Of a stretch of DNA of 64,000 bases, positions 49,234 to 59,419 are shown piece by piece; positions within the stretch are counted from its first letter, which is position 1, and each line of letters starts with the position of its first letter. Below the pieces are notes generated by a model. That model ran no database searches, was not told the DNA's origin, and saw only the letters and a list, made by a program, of their open reading frames with translations. The stretch is from Saprospiraceae bacterium (GTDB lineage Bacteria; Bacteroidota; Bacteroidia; Chitinophagales; Saprospiraceae). Both the position numbers and the translations under genes were made by a program. Location of the stretch: the NCBI GenBank assembly GCA_016717655.1, contig JADKFC010000003.1, positions 186,001 to 250,000 of the forward strand. The letters run 5' to 3'.

Positions 49234-51369
49234 TTAGGAATGACTATCTTCCAATTCTTCTTTGTGATGCTCAATTAATTTGGCTTGAATGTCTGGTGTG
49301 ACAGGCATGTACTCAATAAACTTCTGTGTAAACTTGGCCTTTCCCTGGGTGAGGGAACGCAAGGTTGAAGAATATTGATACAATTCGGCCAAAGGCACCT
49401 TGGCTATGATTTTCTGGTAGTGTCCATCGCTGTCCATACCTACTATCATTGCCCTCCTGGTCTGAAGGTCACCCATTACATCACCCATAACGGTGTCTGC
49501 ACATAAAACGGTCAATTCATAAATGGGTTCCAGCAATTGTGGAGCCGCATTCCTGAAGGCCGTTTTAAATGCATTGGTGGATGCCAACATAAAGGCCATA
49601 TCATTGGAGTCTACTGAGTGCATTTTTCCATCAAAGACACTCACTCTGATATTTTGACAACAAGAACCAGTCAGCGGACCTTCTGTCATTTTTTGCATGA
49701 TGCCTTTTTTGATGGCGTTGATGTATTTGGCGTCTATAGAGCCACCTACTATGCACCAGTAAAAGGCCAGTTTACCACCCCAGTCGAGATCTTCATATTC
49801 CCTGCTTCTTACGGTAAGCCCTTCAGGGTCTCCCATGCCTTCATGGTAAGGCTCAATCCGCATATGCACTTCAGCAAACTGACCGGCACCACCACTTTGT
49901 TTTTTATGGCGGTACATCTCATCGGCTTTTCTGGTAATGGTTTCCCGGTAAGGGATCCTTGGCTTTTCAAATTCCATTACTAGTCCATTCAGTTTTTCAA
50001 TCCTGTATTTGATAATATCTAAATGGAGCTGACCCTGGCCGTGGATGATGGTTTGTTTCAATTGAGCATTTTGTTCAACCAGCAAGGTGGGGTCTTCTTC
50101 CTGGATCTGGTGAAGGGCCTTCATCAGTTTTTCCATATCCGACTTGCTGGGGGGGACCACAGCAGCAGTAATTCTGGGTTCTGGAAAATGAATTTTCTCA
50201 ATTTTTTTGGTAGTCCCCTTTGTCGCGAGGGTATCGTTGGTGTGGGAGTCTTTTAGTTTAACTGTAACCCCAATATCACCAGCCCTCAATTCGTCGACCG
50301 ATACTCTGTTTTTACCTTCAGCAACAAAAAGTTGGTTCACTCTTTCAGCTACCTGATGATCCATGTTGTACAACTCATCTCCTGGTTTCATTGTGCCCGC
50401 ATAGACTTTAAAGTAAGATACCATGCCCACCTGTGGTTCAGACATAGTTTTGTATATAAAGGCTGTGGTTTGTGAATTTTTACTGTCGCAAGCCAGACTA
50501 CCTCCTCCTTCAAGGTCGGCGGCTGGTCTGTCGGCTGGTGAAGGACAGATGTCGTTGATGAAGCCCATGATCCTGCCGCTGCCCATGTTTTTGGTTGAAG
50601 AGCAGCAAAATACCGGAAAGATTTGCTGATTGGCCAATGCAATGGTCAATCCTTTTGATAATTCTTCTTCTGTCAATGTGCCAGATTCAAAAAACTTTTC
50701 CATCAATCCTTCTTCGTTTTCAGCCGCGGCCTCGACCAAAGTGTTGTGGAGTGCCATGGCTTTGTCCATTTCTGAAGCAGGAATTTCTTTTTTAACCGGC
50801 TTACCCCCTGTTGCGGGGAACTCATACATCACCATTCTCAAAGCATCTATGATGCAATTAAAACCGGTTCCCTGATTGATTGGATATTGAAAAGCCAAAA
50901 TCTTGTGTCCAAATCTCGCTTGCGCTTGTTCGAGGGTCTTATCAAAATCAGCTTTTTCATGATCCAGTTGGTTCATCACAATCATGCCAGGTGTTTTGAA
51001 GGCCTGCATATATTCCCAGATCAATTCCGTACCTACTTCTACACCATGGGCGGCATTGATGATGATTACTCCGGTATCTGCTACCTTCATAGCAGAAATC
51101 ACATCTCCAACAAAATCATCGTATCCCGGAGTATCAATGATGTTGATTTTGGAATTTTTCCACTTAACATGCATAAGTGTGCTGAAAATAGAGGTACCTC
51201 TCTCTTTTTCTAGTGTACTGAAATCAGAAGTGCTTGTCCCCTCTGCAATACTCCCCATCCTGCTGATAGCACCGGACTCAAAGAGCATTGTTTCAGCAAA
51301 ACTTGTTTTCCCGCATCCGGAATGCCCCATCAAGACGACATTCCGTATATCTTTTGTGTCAAAACCCAT
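49234..51369 (-). CDS. Elongation factor G paralogue (EF-G-like translational GTPase)
   Basis: The 711-residue protein has the EF-G domain order: G domain with G1 GHSGCGKT (15-22), EKERGTSI in switch I, G3 DTPGYDD (79-85) and an altered G4 NQLD (133-136, usually NKxD), then domains II-V with HGQGQLHLDI and the C-terminal YQYSSTLRSLTQG. It is a divergent paralogue of FusA, comparable to EF-G2-type proteins that assist at special ribosomal states; a specific function is not known. It is monocistronic with its own terminator. Confidence 0.9.
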   Translation of the reverse strand: MGFDTKDIRNVVLMGHSGCGKTSFAETMLFESGAISRMGSIAEGTSTSDFSTLEKERGTSIFSTLMHVKWKNSKINIIDTPGYDDFVGDVISAMKVADTGVIIINAAHGVEVGTELIWEYMQAFKTPGMIVMNQLDHEKADFDKTLEQAQARFGHKILAFQYPINQGTGFNCIIDALRMVMYEFPATGGKPVKKEIPASEMDKAMALHNTLVEAAAENEEGLMEKFFESGTLTEEELSKGLTIALANQQIFPVFCCSSTKNMGSGRIMGFINDICPSPADRPAADLEGGGSLACDSKNSQTTAFIYKTMSEPQVGMVSYFKVYAGTMKPGDELYNMDHQVAERVNQLFVAEGKNRVSVDELRAGDIGVTVKLKDSHTNDTLATKGTTKKIEKIHFPEPRITAAVVPPSKSDMEKLMKALHQIQEEDPTLLVEQNAQLKQTIIHGQGQLHLDIIKYRIEKLNGLVMEFEKPRIPYRETITRKADEMYRHKKQSGGAGQFAEVHMRIEPYHEGMGDPEGLTVRSREYEDLDWGGKLAFYWCIVGGSIDAKYINAIKKGIMQKMTEGPLTGSCCQNIRVSVFDGKMHSVDSNDMAFMLASTNAFKTAFRNAAPQLLEPIYELTVLCADTVMGDVMGDLQTRRAMIVGMDSDGHYQKIIAKVPLAELYQYSSTLRSLTQGKAKFTQKFIEYMPVTPDIQAKLIEHHKEELEDSHS

Positions 51370-51712
51370 AAAATGATGTTTTAGTGGTTAATAAAATTGG
51401 TATTATACCTTAAAATGAAAAATATAATATCGAATTAAAGTTAATTATTAATTAATTATTATTTCAACTATGGTCAAATCTTGTTTACATAATTTATTCA
51501 AAAATGTGTACCCAATTAACTGACAATATTTTAACAAAGCTATGTTGCCAAACCAAGCCTGTATGAGATTGGATATTTAACAAAAGCCATCGGTAAATTT
51601 CCTGTTTGTATGTCAGCCTTTCGATGAATTTGGTAAGGCGGTTAAATGACAAAAGTCATGTCTAATCACTTGCTTTATCTTTACCTTTGCGCTACGAATT
51701 ATACATCCAATT
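51370..51712. other. AT-rich divergent intergenic region (343 bp)
   Basis: It separates the divergent EF-G paralogue and peroxidase genes. I see AT-rich DNA including ATTAATTAATTATT near 51446, no hairpin terminator and no ORF of note. The promoter-like element near its right end is listed separately. Confidence 0.6.
51682..51689 (+). promoter_or_regulatory. Putative peroxidase promoter, TACCTTTG
   Basis: An exact TAnnTTTG lies 23 bp before the ATG at 51713. No convincing -33 TTG is present at 19-21 bp. Confidence 0.45.
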
Positions 51713-52693
51713 ATGACTCATTTTGCCATCAACCGAAAGCTAATATTGTTGACCATTGTGGTTTGTGGAGCCTTTCTTTTTCCAGCCTTTATCCAGCAAC
51801 CAAGATCTATCAAAGAAGATCCTATTACTTTGGTAGGCCTGGGGGAAAAACTATTTTTTGAAAAAATGTTGTCCCGAGATCAATCGGTCAGCTGTGCTTC
51901 TTGTCATATTCCTGAATTCGCTTTTGCAGATACGGTTGCCTTTAGCGTGGGTGTTGGTGGAAAATTGGGCAAAAGAAATACGCCTTCAGTGATGAACATG
52001 GCCAGCCGTGGCTTGATGTTTTATGATGGCAGGGCAGCCAGCCTGGAAGATCAGGTGCATTTTCCGGTGGAGGACCTTAATGAAATGGCCTTTAACCTTC
52101 AGGAGGGGGCCAAAAGATTGAACAAAAATAAACAGTATCAAGCATGGTTTGAAAGTGTTTTTCAGGAAGAAGCAAAACCTTCTAATATTGCCAAAGCCAT
52201 TGCCGCTTATGAAGAAACACTGGAAACATCCAACACCCTTTTTGACAATTATATGAAAGACCTGCAACCTTCCATGTCGGCAGCAGCCATACGGGGAAGG
52301 GAGGTATTTATGAGTAAAAAGGCAAAGTGTTTTGATTGTCACTTTTCACCTGATTTTACTGGCGATGAATTTCGAAACGTCGGCCTCTTTGATCAGCATC
52401 AATTTGTGGATCGCGGAAGATTTGATGTAACAAAAGATTCAGCCGATTTGGGAAAATTTAAAGTGCCTGGACTAAGAAATGTGGCCATTACTCCTCCTTA
52501 CATGCACAATGGTATGTTTGCAACGCTAGAGGAGGTAATTGAGTACTATGACAATCCGTTTAAATTTGTTCCCAAACCCATCAATGCTGACAGCCTCTTA
52601 CAGAAACCCCTGGGCCTTACAGCACAGGAAAAATCAGATCTGGTAAGCTTTCTTCATGCGCTTACGGACCTGAGATTTGTAAAAGACAAATGA
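51713..52693 (+). CDS. Di-haem cytochrome c peroxidase (CcpA/MauG family)
   Basis: The 326-residue protein has an N-terminal signal/anchor (KLILLTIVVCGAFLFPAFI) and two c-type haem sites, CASCH (61-65) and CFDCH (206-210). LGKRNTPSVMN and VPGLRNVAITPPYMHNGMF are also typical. Such periplasmic enzymes reduce hydrogen peroxide with electrons from cytochrome c. It stands alone, with a DUF2279 gene tail to tail. Confidence 0.94.
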   Translation: MTHFAINRKLILLTIVVCGAFLFPAFIQQPRSIKEDPITLVGLGEKLFFEKMLSRDQSVSCASCHIPEFAFADTVAFSVGVGGKLGKRNTPSVMNMASRGLMFYDGRAASLEDQVHFPVEDLNEMAFNLQEGAKRLNKNKQYQAWFESVFQEEAKPSNIAKAIAAYEETLETSNTLFDNYMKDLQPSMSAAAIRGREVFMSKKAKCFDCHFSPDFTGDEFRNVGLFDQHQFVDRGRFDVTKDSADLGKFKVPGLRNVAITPPYMHNGMFATLEEVIEYYDNPFKFVPKPINADSLLQKPLGLTAQEKSDLVSFLHALTDLRFVKDK

Positions 52694-52700
52694 GCCTGGT

Positions 52701-53695
52701 CTAATTTCGAAACATCAAGTGAAAGCTAAAGCCATTTAAGGTATTGTACTCCAATGCAGGTGCCGGCCATTTATATAAATCTAAAATATGCATGACGGCA
52801 TTCAGGTAGGGGTTTTTTCTTAAAAAATCATACGAAGGTCATAATCCAATGCCAGATAAAATTGCCTATATCGTTCGTTGGTTTTGTATTGGTACGTTTC
52901 ACCGCCTGCCTGCCAGCTATTGGCAAAACCTCCATAGAGATTTCCAGCTCCATAGCCCACCGCAAGGTTCAGCCATTCAGGCCATTTATTTCCTTTAGAT
53001 AAAAATGAGTGTATATTAAAAGAAGCCCAATAGGTTTGAACGTTATAGTCCTTTAATGCTTTTTCCAATGCCGATGATCCAAAAAGCTGATCTGTTCTCT
53101 CTTTCAGGGTGGTGCTACTTTGTCCACTCACAGAGGGAATCTGTTGATTGCCATAAGCAACGGGCCAGCTGTTTTCTTTGATCGTAATTTTTTGTTCTCC
53201 CCAATACTTTTGCTGGAAATAAAAGCCCGACAAACCCAGGACATTGGCTGTCATGTCACCAGCTGAAAAACCCCAATCATGGCTAAATCCATCCATGACC
53301 TCGATCGTGCTTTGAAATAATAAACCACCAAGTAAGCCAAGATAAATAGACTTGTTTTCTGAACTTCCAGTCCATTTGGCACCCCTGTAAAAAAAATGGC
53401 TCTGAAAGTAGGCGGAAAACAGATGGCCTGCCTTATCCACCTGATTCCATTCTCTGTTGTCATTAAAAAAATGAAAGTTGCTTTGGTCATAGTTTTTATA
53501 CCAGCTGTTGTACAGTCCAATAGAAAATCCCGCATAAGTAACACCTGCCAGGCTACTTGCATAAATAAATCTCGTTTTGTGATAATTGGGGGCGCTGGCC
53601 ATAAAGGAAGTGGGTTGAGATAGGGTATCCTGAGCCTCAGTGTGTAAGGCTGAAAAAATGATGATCCCAAACAGGAGTAAGAATCTGGTACTCAA
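52701..53695 (-). CDS. DUF2279 protein (predicted periplasmic/outer-membrane), frameshifted
   Basis: About 331 residues. The visible frame (52820-53695) begins with a signal peptide (LLLFGIIIFSALHTEAQ) and has the family core DKAGHLFSAY and EVMDGFSHDWGFSAGD, but stops early after YDLRMIF. With one more T in the T6 run (A6 at plus 52822-52827) it continues IFLRKNPYLNAVMHILDLYK and then WPAPALEY, the usual DUF2279 ending, to a stop at 52701. DUF2279 function is unknown. The homopolymer break is probably an assembly error. Confidence 0.82.
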
Positions 53696-53840
53696 TTTAT
53701 TTCTTTCAACAAAAGTATAAAAATATTAAAGCTTAGGGTTACCCGACGGCTTTCTGTCCTATATTTACGCAACGTACCGAAGAACACGCAGGGGGTTATG
53801 GAATTTTAGCTTTTATTCGTTAGTACTAAAATTGTAAACT

Positions 53841-55214
53841 ATGGTCTCCATTTGTAGAGTCTTATCATTTCTTATTTTTTGGGTTTTTGTAGCAGGAGTT
53901 GATCAAGCTGTGGCGCAGCCCTTCTTATCTCTGGCACCGGTAATTTCCGGTTTGTCCTCACCTGTCCAGCTTACCCACGCAGGCGATGGCAGCAATCGAC
54001 TTTTTTTAGTTGAAAAGGGAGGCAATATCAAGGTTTTCAGTGGCGGCTTTGCACCTTTGGGCACCTTCCTTACAGTGACCGGACTTTCTACTTCAGGTGA
54101 GCAGGGCTTACTCAGTCTTGCCTTTCACCCTGAATATCATACCAACGGCTTGTTTTTTGTGTACTATGTCAATGCAGCAGGTAATCTGGAGCTGGCCAGA
54201 TTTAATGTCAACTCCGGTAATATCAACCAGGCCGATGCCGCGAGTAAAAAAGTTGTACTTACCATCAATCACCCAACTAATAGCAACCATAATGGCGGTG
54301 AAATACATTTTGGTGCAGATGGCTTTTTATACCTGTCTACAGGTGATGGAGGAGGAGGTGGCGACCCCAACAACAACAGTCAGAATACCTCGTCCTTATT
54401 GGGAAAATTGTTGAGAATCCAAGTCAATAATTCTGCTACAGCTCCATTTTACCAGATCCCTGCTGGCAACCCTTTTGGCAATGAGGTTTTTGCCTACGGC
54501 CTGAGAAACCCTTTTCGCTGGAGTTTTGACAGGTACAACCAGGATATCTGGATCGGTGATGTGGGCCAGGATGCCTTTGAAGAAATTGATCAGGTGCCCA
54601 TGGCAAGTGCATCCGGTGCTAATTTTGGTTGGAGGTGTTACGAGGGTAACAATGTTTACAACAATTCTGGTTGCAGTGGGTCCAACTATATATTTCCTGT
54701 CTACCCTTATGTTACACAGAATCCGTCGGCTTCTGTGGTGGGCGGTACGGTTTACCGGGGTTATGTTTATCAAAATATGAGGGGTTATTATATAGCAGCA
54801 GACTATTATTCCGGTGTCTTTTATAAAATTACCTACAACACCTCTACTTCCTCCTGGAACACCACTACCCAAACCATCTCAAGTCCACTCCAGGTGTCAG
54901 ATTTTGGTGAAAATGAAGCCGGTGAATTGTTTCTCTGTGTCAATGGTGGAGGCAGTGTTTATCGCGTTGTCTCCGACGGAACCGTCAACACTACCTATGT
55001 ATTTATTGGAAATGGCGATTGGTCAAACCCATCCAATTGGGCGGGAGGAGCAGTGCCACCTGCCTCTCTTCACAATGCTATCATAATAATAAAACCACGC
55101 AATGGAGGGGTGTGCAATCTGGACATTGTTCAGACCATTTTTTCAGATGCATCACTGGTCATAGAAAGAGGTGAATTGTTGAACATCAGTTCAAACCTTA
55201 ATCTTGTGAAATAG
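53841..55214 (+). CDS. PQQ-dependent sugar dehydrogenase-like (soluble aldose dehydrogenase) secreted protein
   Basis: The 457-residue protein has a signal peptide and then a six-bladed beta-propeller with GSDH signatures: EKGGNIKVF, GEQGLLSLAFHPEY, NHNGGEIHFGADGFLYLSTGDGG (catalytic-His region), AYGLRNPFRWSFD and IWIGDVGQDAFEEID. These enzymes oxidise aldoses using PQQ and calcium. The last about 70 residues form an extra module (GNGDWSNPSNWAGGAVPP) common on secreted Bacteroidota proteins; there is no sorting domain. It overlaps the convergent VOC gene by 17 bp. Confidence 0.88.
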   Translation: MVSICRVLSFLIFWVFVAGVDQAVAQPFLSLAPVISGLSSPVQLTHAGDGSNRLFLVEKGGNIKVFSGGFAPLGTFLTVTGLSTSGEQGLLSLAFHPEYHTNGLFFVYYVNAAGNLELARFNVNSGNINQADAASKKVVLTINHPTNSNHNGGEIHFGADGFLYLSTGDGGGGGDPNNNSQNTSSLLGKLLRIQVNNSATAPFYQIPAGNPFGNEVFAYGLRNPFRWSFDRYNQDIWIGDVGQDAFEEIDQVPMASASGANFGWRCYEGNNVYNNSGCSGSNYIFPVYPYVTQNPSASVVGGTVYRGYVYQNMRGYYIAADYYSGVFYKITYNTSTSSWNTTTQTISSPLQVSDFGENEAGELFLCVNGGGSVYRVVSDGTVNTTYVFIGNGDWSNPSNWAGGAVPPASLHNAIIIIKPRNGGVCNLDIVQTIFSDASLVIERGELLNISSNLNLVK

Positions 55215-55596
55215 GCTCAATCAAGTCCCATAAATTGCCATAGAGATCAGCAAAGACGAGGACCTTGCCATAGGTTTCACTGCTAGGAGGTCTTACTATG
55301 GTAACTCCCCGGGAAACCAGGTGCCTATAGTCTGCATCCAAATCGTCTGTATGCATAAACAAAAAAACCCTTCCTCCGGTTTGATTGCCTACCCGCGACA
55401 ATTGTTCCTCTCCGGAGGCCCTGGCCAAGAGCAGTTGACAGCCTTCTCCACCAGGAGGAACCACCACCACCCATCTTTTTTCTGGCGATAGCACGGTGTC
55501 TTCTATCAGTTTAAAATTTAATTTTTCACAATAGAATTGGATTGCAGCATCATAGTCTTCTACCACCAGGGCTATTTGAAATAATTTTTGTTTCAT
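55198..55596 (-). CDS. VOC superfamily (glyoxalase-like) protein
   Basis: The 132-residue protein shows two betaalphabetabetabeta modules: FQIALVVEDYDAAIQFYCEKL, then VFLFMHTDDLDADYRHLVSRGV, and FADLYGNLWDLIEP with the metal-ligand Glu near the end. The family includes glyoxalase I and antibiotic-binding proteins; the function here is undetermined. ATG 55596 is preferred over the TTG two codons upstream. Its stop lies inside the tail of the convergent sugar dehydrogenase gene. Confidence 0.85.
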   Translation of the reverse strand: MKQKLFQIALVVEDYDAAIQFYCEKLNFKLIEDTVLSPEKRWVVVVPPGGEGCQLLLARASGEEQLSRVGNQTGGRVFLFMHTDDLDADYRHLVSRGVTIVRPPSSETYGKVLVFADLYGNLWDLIEPISQD

Positions 55597-55625
55597 GGTC
55601 AACTTTCAAAAGTAAAAGAAAGCAA

Positions 55626-56780
55626 TTATTTGCTCTTCGACTGCATAAATTGGTATTCTTTCAGAATTTTAATTCTTTCCCTGGCAGCTTCTATTTGTTG
55701 GCATTTCAAGTCCTCGCATTCATTCAGGTACCTTTGGTAGTATTGAATGGCTTTTTGTTTGTTGGAATACCTCGATTCTGCATAGGCACCCTGATAGAAA
55801 AGCGATTCAGGGTCACCAAAAAGGGAATAAGACAAATCCAGTTTTTCCATGGCATCGCCGTATTTTTCTTCCCTGGCATCAAAGCCCGCCAAGTGGTGGA
55901 AGTAGGTTTTTACATGGCCTGAAATACCGGCTTCAATGGCTTTATTGAAATAGTTTTTGGCCACTTCTGTATTTTTTAAGCTGGTATGGACCAGGGCGAG
56001 GTAGTAATAATTGAGCTCGGGTGATTGCTCGTTATGCAATGATTGTTCGAGGTAATGTAAGGCCTTGTCAAGGGTGTCAGTCATGTAATAAGCATATCCT
56101 GCATTCTTGTATTGCCAAGGTGTGAGCACTCCCTGACCCTCAATAAATTTAATGTGAGAAATGGCTTCTGGGTAGGCCTTCAGGGCCATTTTAATTCTTA
56201 CAGCCATACTGCGCAGTACCAGATTTTGTGGTTCTGCTAGCAGGCTTTTGTTTACAATGCTGTCTGCAAGGTTGTTTTGACCATTTCTATTGAGGAGTTC
56301 TGCCAGTGCGGTTACATTGTTTATATCCGAAGGCTCTATAAGGTAAGCCTGGTGGTATAGTTTTAGGGCTTCTACCGGATAACCGCTGGCCAGGTGATAT
56401 TCTGCCATTTTGCGCGTGTAATATCCCTGTGCCGGAAAGAAATGCTGGAGTTTTTGTGCATATTTTACAGCCAACGGATAATTTTGTTCAGCTTCAAAAA
56501 TACGCATCAGATTTTGCCTCTGTTTAACAGTGTCAATCCCAAATTTTTCTAAGTCGAGGGCATGTTTTTTGGCCAAAGTCAACCTATTGCCCAAAAAAGC
56601 AGCTTTGGCCAGGTATTTTTTTGATAAAATATCAGTGCTATCTTTTTCTAAGTTATTGGATGCCAATAATATTACGTCGTTGTAAGCCCCAATTTCCAAT
56701 AAACTATCCAAAGATGCCTGGCCTTTGAGGTTCAAGTTTAGCACCAAAAGTGCATAGGAAAGTAGAAAAATTCTGTTCAT
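55626..56780 (-). CDS. Exported TPR-repeat protein
   Basis: The 384-residue protein has an N-terminal signal peptide (FLLSYALLVLNLNLKGQA) followed by about eight tetratricopeptide repeats, for example YPVEALKLYHQAYLIEPSD and DKALHYLEQSLHNEQSPELN. TPR proteins scaffold complexes; no partner is identifiable. It is 29 bp after the VOC gene start on the same strand. Confidence 0.85.
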   Translation of the reverse strand: MNRIFLLSYALLVLNLNLKGQASLDSLLEIGAYNDVILLASNNLEKDSTDILSKKYLAKAAFLGNRLTLAKKHALDLEKFGIDTVKQRQNLMRIFEAEQNYPLAVKYAQKLQHFFPAQGYYTRKMAEYHLASGYPVEALKLYHQAYLIEPSDINNVTALAELLNRNGQNNLADSIVNKSLLAEPQNLVLRSMAVRIKMALKAYPEAISHIKFIEGQGVLTPWQYKNAGYAYYMTDTLDKALHYLEQSLHNEQSPELNYYYLALVHTSLKNTEVAKNYFNKAIEAGISGHVKTYFHHLAGFDAREEKYGDAMEKLDLSYSLFGDPESLFYQGAYAESRYSNKQKAIQYYQRYLNECEDLKCQQIEAARERIKILKEYQFMQSKSK

Positions 56781-57021
56781 TAAGTGATAGATGATAAAAA
56801 AGTGTAAAATGGGTGTATGGCGAGTTATGCTTTAAAAGAAAAAACGGGCATACATCTGATTTAACAGTCAAATTTAATCCACTATTTATGATACAATTAA
56901 ACCTAATTGATAGAAAACAAAGACGAAAAACAGTCCGATGGTTGATAAATATCACGGAATTCCAATTGGCCAAAATCAAATTTCAATTATCTTTGTTTAA
57001 AATTAGTCTAAATAAGCATAC

Positions 57022-57249
57022 TTGAAAAAGACGATTTTAGATTTGAAGGTAGGTCAATATGCACTCGTAAGGCAGTTTGCAGATTTTGAGGCAACTTGTA
57101 AGTTACTCACTATGGGCTTGTTGCCCAATGCCAGGGTTGAATTGATACGAAAGGCTCCTTTTGGAGGTGCCCTCTACATTCGAATGCAAAATCACCTCAT
57201 TGCCATGAGGGAAAATGAAGCAGCTTCTGTTGAAATAGAAATCGTATGA
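57022..57249 (+). CDS. feoA: Ferrous iron transport protein A
   Basis: The 75-residue SH3-like protein has LLTMGLLPNARVELIRKAPFG and the C-terminal IAMRENEAASVEI typical of FeoA. It starts with TTG and overlaps feoB by 4 nt (ATGA at 57246-57249). It modulates FeoB. Confidence 0.93.
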   Translation: MKKTILDLKVGQYALVRQFADFEATCKLLTMGLLPNARVELIRKAPFGGALYIRMQNHLIAMRENEAASVEIEIV

Positions 57250-59357
57250 TGTCTGCCAAAGTTGCCCTGGCCGGTAATCCCAATGCCGGTAAATCAAGTA
57301 TTTTCAATCTTTTGACAGGCCTACGCCAAAAAACAGCCAATTTTCCCGGAGTCACCGTTGAAAAAAAAACAGGCACATTTAAGCTGGGTACTTCGCAGGT
57401 TCAATTGGTGGATTTACCAGGGACCTATAGCCTGTTTCCCAACTCAAAAGATGAAAAGCTGGTTTGTCAGGTCATGTGTAATCCACAAAATGAGTCATTT
57501 CCAGACCTGGTCATTTATGTGGCAGACATCAACCAACTGGAAAGGCACCTGCTCCTGGCCTCACAAATCATAGATCTGGGTGTTCCTACCATTGTTGTGC
57601 TCAACATGATCGATGTATTTATTGAAAATGGCCACAAAGTAGAACCAAAGCCCCTCGCTGATTTTTTAGGGGTGCCAGTCATTGCAATGAATGCCAGGAA
57701 TGGTGAAGGATTGGAGCTGCTTAAACAAAAGTTACAACTTTTCCTGGACGAGGGAGCAGCCTCTTTTACCAGGTCTGCCAAAATTTATACTTTTTCTGAA
57801 ACCGAAGAGAAAGCTGCTGCTCTGGCCAATCAGGTATTTAACATAGATCAAGCTTATCGAGCCAAATTAACTGCCCACCACTACCACTGGTTTGAATTTC
57901 TGCCAGAAGACCTAAAATCGAAAATGGCGGCAATGCTGCCCTCTTCCGGATTTGAAGACATAAGAATCCAGATACAGGAAACCATGCGCCGATTTGCGGT
58001 TATCCAGGAGGTGTTACCCGTAGTCATTGAAACCCATACTTCGAGAGAGCAAAAGCTAAGCATCTCAGTAGATAATGTCCTTACCCATAAAATTGGGGGG
58101 CCTGTCATTTTTTTTGGACTTATGTTTATCATATTTCAATCCATTTTTGCGCTGGCAGAATATCCCATGACCTGGATCGAAAATGGCTTTTCTTATCTTG
58201 GCGCCCATACCCGTTCGTTTCTTCCGGCATCGTGGTTTACCGACTTACTAGTAGATGGCTTGCTGGCAGGCTTAAGTGGTGTTTTGGTTTTTGCCCCACA
58301 GATTGTCATCCTCTTTTTTTTCCTGGCCTTACTCGAAGAGTCGGGGTATATGAGCAGGGTGGTTTACATGTTTGACCACATCATGCAAAAATTTGGACTC
58401 AATGGCAGAAGCATGGTCTCCCTCATCAGTAGCGGGGCCTGCGCCATACGGGCCATCATGAGTACCAGAACCATTGGAAGCTGGAAAGAAACAATCATCA
58501 CCATTATGGTGGCTCCCTTGATTCCCTGTTCTGCCAGGATTCCCGTGTACACAGTACTCATTGCGCTGATGGTACCGGCAGGTCTGCATTACGGCCCTTT
58601 TAATGCACAAGGTCTCGTTTTTATGGCCCTCTATTTACTGGGCATTGTGGCCTCCCTGGCAGTAGCTTTTGTAATGAAGTTGATTTTAAAAAGTGATGAG
58701 CGTTCTTACCTGATGCTTGAATTACCGGCATACAAAAAGCCGATATGGAGCAACGTAGGTTTGGAAGTATGGGACAAACTGCTTGCCTTTGTTACCAATG
58801 CCGGAAAAGTAATTGTGATTATTTCTTTGGGCCTCTGGTTTCTGGCTTCATATGGCCCGGGCAATGCCATTGAAGAAGCGGTCAATAAAGTCAATGAGAC
58901 CACACTTCACCTAACACCTGAACAGCATCAGGCTGTCTTACAGTCAGCCCAGTTGGAAGCTTCCTACGCAGGAATCATAGGCAAATGGATCGAACCTGCC
59001 ATAGCGCCCCTAGGCTTTGATTGGAAAATTGGTATTTCCCTCATCACATCCTTTGCAGCCAGAGAAGTGTTTGTGGGCACCATGGCCACCATTTACAGCA
59101 TTGGAGGTGACGCAGAAGAAAGTTCTGTTAGGGAAAGAATGGCCGCCGAATTAAAACCGGGCACCAACCAGCCCATGTACGACACAGCCACTTCGATGTC
59201 GCTGCTCATCTTTTATGCCTTTGCACTCCAGTGTATGAGCACCCTTGCAGTTACCAAAAAAGAGACCAATTCCTGGAAATGGCCGGCTATTCAGTTTGTA
59301 CTGATGACAGGCATGGCTTACCTTGGTTCGTGGTTGACTTACCACCTGCTTTCCTGA
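57246..59357 (+). CDS. feoB: Ferrous iron transporter FeoB
   Basis: The 703-residue inner-membrane Fe(II) importer has a cytosolic G domain: G1 GNPNAGKS (10-17), VEKKTG, DLPGTYSL and NMID. This is followed by the membrane domain with the two Gate motifs (including GAYGLNGRSMVSLISSGACAIRA-like segment near 58400) and LITSFAAREVFVGTMATIY. The length and order match FeoB; no FeoC is present. The ATG overlaps the feoA stop. Confidence 0.96.
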   Translation: MMSAKVALAGNPNAGKSSIFNLLTGLRQKTANFPGVTVEKKTGTFKLGTSQVQLVDLPGTYSLFPNSKDEKLVCQVMCNPQNESFPDLVIYVADINQLERHLLLASQIIDLGVPTIVVLNMIDVFIENGHKVEPKPLADFLGVPVIAMNARNGEGLELLKQKLQLFLDEGAASFTRSAKIYTFSETEEKAAALANQVFNIDQAYRAKLTAHHYHWFEFLPEDLKSKMAAMLPSSGFEDIRIQIQETMRRFAVIQEVLPVVIETHTSREQKLSISVDNVLTHKIGGPVIFFGLMFIIFQSIFALAEYPMTWIENGFSYLGAHTRSFLPASWFTDLLVDGLLAGLSGVLVFAPQIVILFFFLALLEESGYMSRVVYMFDHIMQKFGLNGRSMVSLISSGACAIRAIMSTRTIGSWKETIITIMVAPLIPCSARIPVYTVLIALMVPAGLHYGPFNAQGLVFMALYLLGIVASLAVAFVMKLILKSDERSYLMLELPAYKKPIWSNVGLEVWDKLLAFVTNAGKVIVIISLGLWFLASYGPGNAIEEAVNKVNETTLHLTPEQHQAVLQSAQLEASYAGIIGKWIEPAIAPLGFDWKIGISLITSFAAREVFVGTMATIYSIGGDAEESSVRERMAAELKPGTNQPMYDTATSMSLLIFYAFALQCMSTLAVTKKETNSWKWPAIQFVLMTGMAYLGSWLTYHLLS

Positions 59358-59419
59358 TTACCTGTCCTACATCAGGGTAAAATTGTGTATTTTGCACACC
59401 AACAAAATATACCTGCTGA

